A DNA stretch of 64,000 nucleotides. It comes from Otis tarda. Lineage: Eukaryota; Chordata; Aves; Otidiformes; Otididae. The position numbers and the translations under genes are program-made. This document shows, one piece after another, positions 62,401 to 64,000 of the stretch; positions within the stretch are counted from its first letter, which is position 1; the number at the start of each line of letters is the position of its first letter. The stretch spans positions 180,971 through 244,970 of the forward strand of contig JAPMTP010000079.1 of the NCBI GenBank assembly GCA_026413225.1. Direction: 5' to 3'. The notes below the pieces were generated by a model that worked only from the letters and a program-made list of their open reading frames with translations, made no database searches and was not told where the DNA came from.

Positions 62401-64000
62401 CAGCAAGAGATCCAGTAGCCGGCACTTTCGGTGTGGGAGCAATCGTCCGACGTCCGTGATTTTTCGAGGTTTTTTTCAGTGGGCGCCCACGTGCAGCTTG
62501 TGGTTAAACGGCGAAGCCCTGTTCGTCAGGGAAAGCCCGGAGCCTCAATGTCTCTGGTGTGGTAGGTGGACAGCCAATGGCCGCTGAGGAGCAGCAAGAG
62601 CTTGAGTGGCTGGCACTTTTGGTGTGGGAGCAATGGTCCGACGTTCGTGATTTTTTGGGGTTTTCTTTCAGGGGGCGCCGTTGTGCAGCTGGTGGTAAAC
62701 GTCGAAGCCCTTTTCGTCAGGGAAAGACTGGAGCCTCAATGTCTCTGGTGCGATACGTGGAGTGCCAATGGCTGCTGAGGAGCAGCAAGAGCTTCAGTGT
62801 CCTGCCGATTTGGTGTGGAACAATGGTCCGACGTTCGTGATTCTTCGGGGTTTTTTTTCAGTCAGCGCCCTTGTGCAGCAGGTGGTAAACGTCGAAGCCC
62901 TGTTCGTCAGGGAAAGCCTGGAGCCCCAATGTCTGTGGTGCTGTAGGTGGACTGCCAATGGCCCCTGAGGAGCAGCAAGAGCTCCAGTAGCTGGCACTTT
63001 TGGTGTGGGAACAATCTTCCGACGTTCGTGATTTTTTCGGGTTTTTTTTCAGTGAGCACCCTTGTGCAGCAGGTGGTAAACGTCGAAGCCCTGTTCGTCA
63101 GGGAAAGCCCGGAGCCCCAATGTCTGTCGTGCTGTAGATGCGCTGCCAATGGCCGCTGAGGAGCAGCAAGAGCTTGAGTGGCTGGCACTTTTGGTGTGGG
63201 AGCAATAGTCTGACGTTCGTGATTTTTCGGGTTTTTTTTTCAGGGGGCGCCAACGTGCAGCTGGTGGTAAACGTCGAAGCCCTGTTCGTCAGGGAAAGCC
63301 CGGAGTCCCAATGTCTCTGGTGCGGTAGGTGGACTGCCAATGGCCGCTGAGGAACAGCAAGAGCTTGAGTGGCTGGCCCTTTCGGTGTGGGAGCAATCTT
63401 CCGATGTTCGTGATTTTTCAGGGTGTTTTCAGTGGGCGCCCACGTGTAGCTGGTGGCAAACGTCGAAGCCCTGTTCGTCAGGGAAAGCCCGGAACCCCAA
63501 TGTCTCGGCTGCGGTAGGTGGACTGCCAATGGCCAATGAGGAGCAGCAAGAGCTCCAGTATCTGGCACTTTTGGTGTGGGAGCAATGGTCCGACGTTCGT
63601 GATTTTTCGGGGTTTTTTTTCAGTGAGCGCCATTGTGCAGATGGTGGTAAACGTCGAAGCCCTGTTCGTCAGGGAAAGCCCGGAGCCCCAATGTCTGTGG
63701 TGGTGTAGGTGCGCTGCCAATGGCCGCTGAGGAGCAGCAAGAGCTTGAGTGGCTGGCACTTTTGGTGTGGGAGCAATCGTCCGACGTTCGTGATTTTTCG
63801 AGGTTTTTTTCAGTGGTCGCCCAGGTGCAGCTGGTGGTAAACGTCGAAGCCCTGTTCGTCAGGGAAAGCCCGGAACCCAATGTCTGTGCTGCTGTAGGTG
63901 CGCTGCCAATGGCCGCTGAGGAGCAGCAAGAGCTTGAGTGGCTGGCACTTTTGGTGTGGGAGCAATGGTCCGACGTTCGTGATTTTTCGAGGTTTTTTTC
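50437..64000 (-). repeat. Satellite array in reverse orientation; right arm of the giant inverted duplication
   Basis: About 71 monomers read in the minus direction, mirroring 33331-46903 unit by unit, including all rare variants and the duplicated blocks inside that arm (the copy of 38501-39413 lies near 57920-58830 and that of 35456-36371 near 60960-61875). Differences seen are a G-to-A change on the plus strand at about 54139 (partner C at 43195), a change at about 54404 (partner 42930), a lost C near 57534 (partner near 39795), a small change near 63874, and several A/T-run length differences. It reaches the last base of the window still paired, so the arm continues beyond it. Confidence 0.95.

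Noticed and set aside
1885-64000. CRISPR-like array
   Set aside because: There are regular repeats but no unique spacers; the whole 190-bp unit repeats head to tail in a vertebrate context.
1885-64000. Tandem gene array (5S rRNA, tRNA, snRNA or histone genes)
   Set aside because: I looked for internal-promoter boxes, tRNA cloverleaf cores and histone-like frames in the monomer and saw none; the unit holds only dyads and A-tracts.

Overview
This window is almost entirely one vertebrate satellite DNA. I see no protein-coding gene in it. A monomer of about 190-191 bp is repeated roughly 325 times from about position 1619 to the end. The first 1.6 kb is the 3' end of an endogenous retrovirus: an internal non-coding tail, a polypurine tract, and an LTR of about 1.13 kb with TG...CA ends, a polyadenylation signal and matching inverted termini. 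The internal tail and the LTR upstream region resemble, from memory, the 3' ends of retroviral elements common in bird genomes. The likely source is therefore a bird chromosome, probably pericentromeric or centromeric heterochromatin. The species, and whether this satellite is related to a named avian satellite such as the zebra finch 191-bp family, cannot be decided from sequence alone.

Layout. 1-486 retroviral 3' internal tail; 487-1618 3' LTR; 1619-1884 a badly decayed satellite piece in reverse orientation; 1885-50436 the main array in forward orientation; 50437-64000 the same satellite in reverse orientation. Within the forward array, 1885-6270 is a diverged subfamily (A), 6271-7031 is a mosaic zone, and from 7032 on a more homogeneous subfamily (B) takes over. 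Subfamily B is built by layered segmental duplication. A 16-monomer block of about 3.05 kb is tandemly duplicated (7032-10083 and 10084-13138), with a third, shortened copy at about 16770-18291. Further block pairs are 14093-16164/18292-20173, 25268-26690/32121-33166, 29340-31450/33720-35080 and 35456-36371/38501-39413.

The most striking structure is a very large inverted duplication. Sequence 33331-46903 reappears as its reverse complement at 50438-64000. The sum of paired coordinates stays near 97331-97342 throughout. The arms are at least 13.56 kb, nearly identical, run off the right end of the window, and flank a 3.5-kb unpaired centre (46904-50436) that has its own nested duplications. 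The arm differences I could see are mostly one-base changes in A/T or C/G runs plus a few substitutions. This is either a very recent fold-back inversion in a satellite array or a fold-back artefact of sequencing or assembly; the sequence alone cannot separate the two.

Each monomer has short dyad symmetries, two A-tracts about 11 bp apart centre to centre, and a fairly high CpG content. The many 60-220 codon open frames are read-through of the satellite, not genes: 190-191 bp is not a multiple of three, so one ORF crosses successive monomers in rotating frames and equivalent ORFs recur in most monomers.
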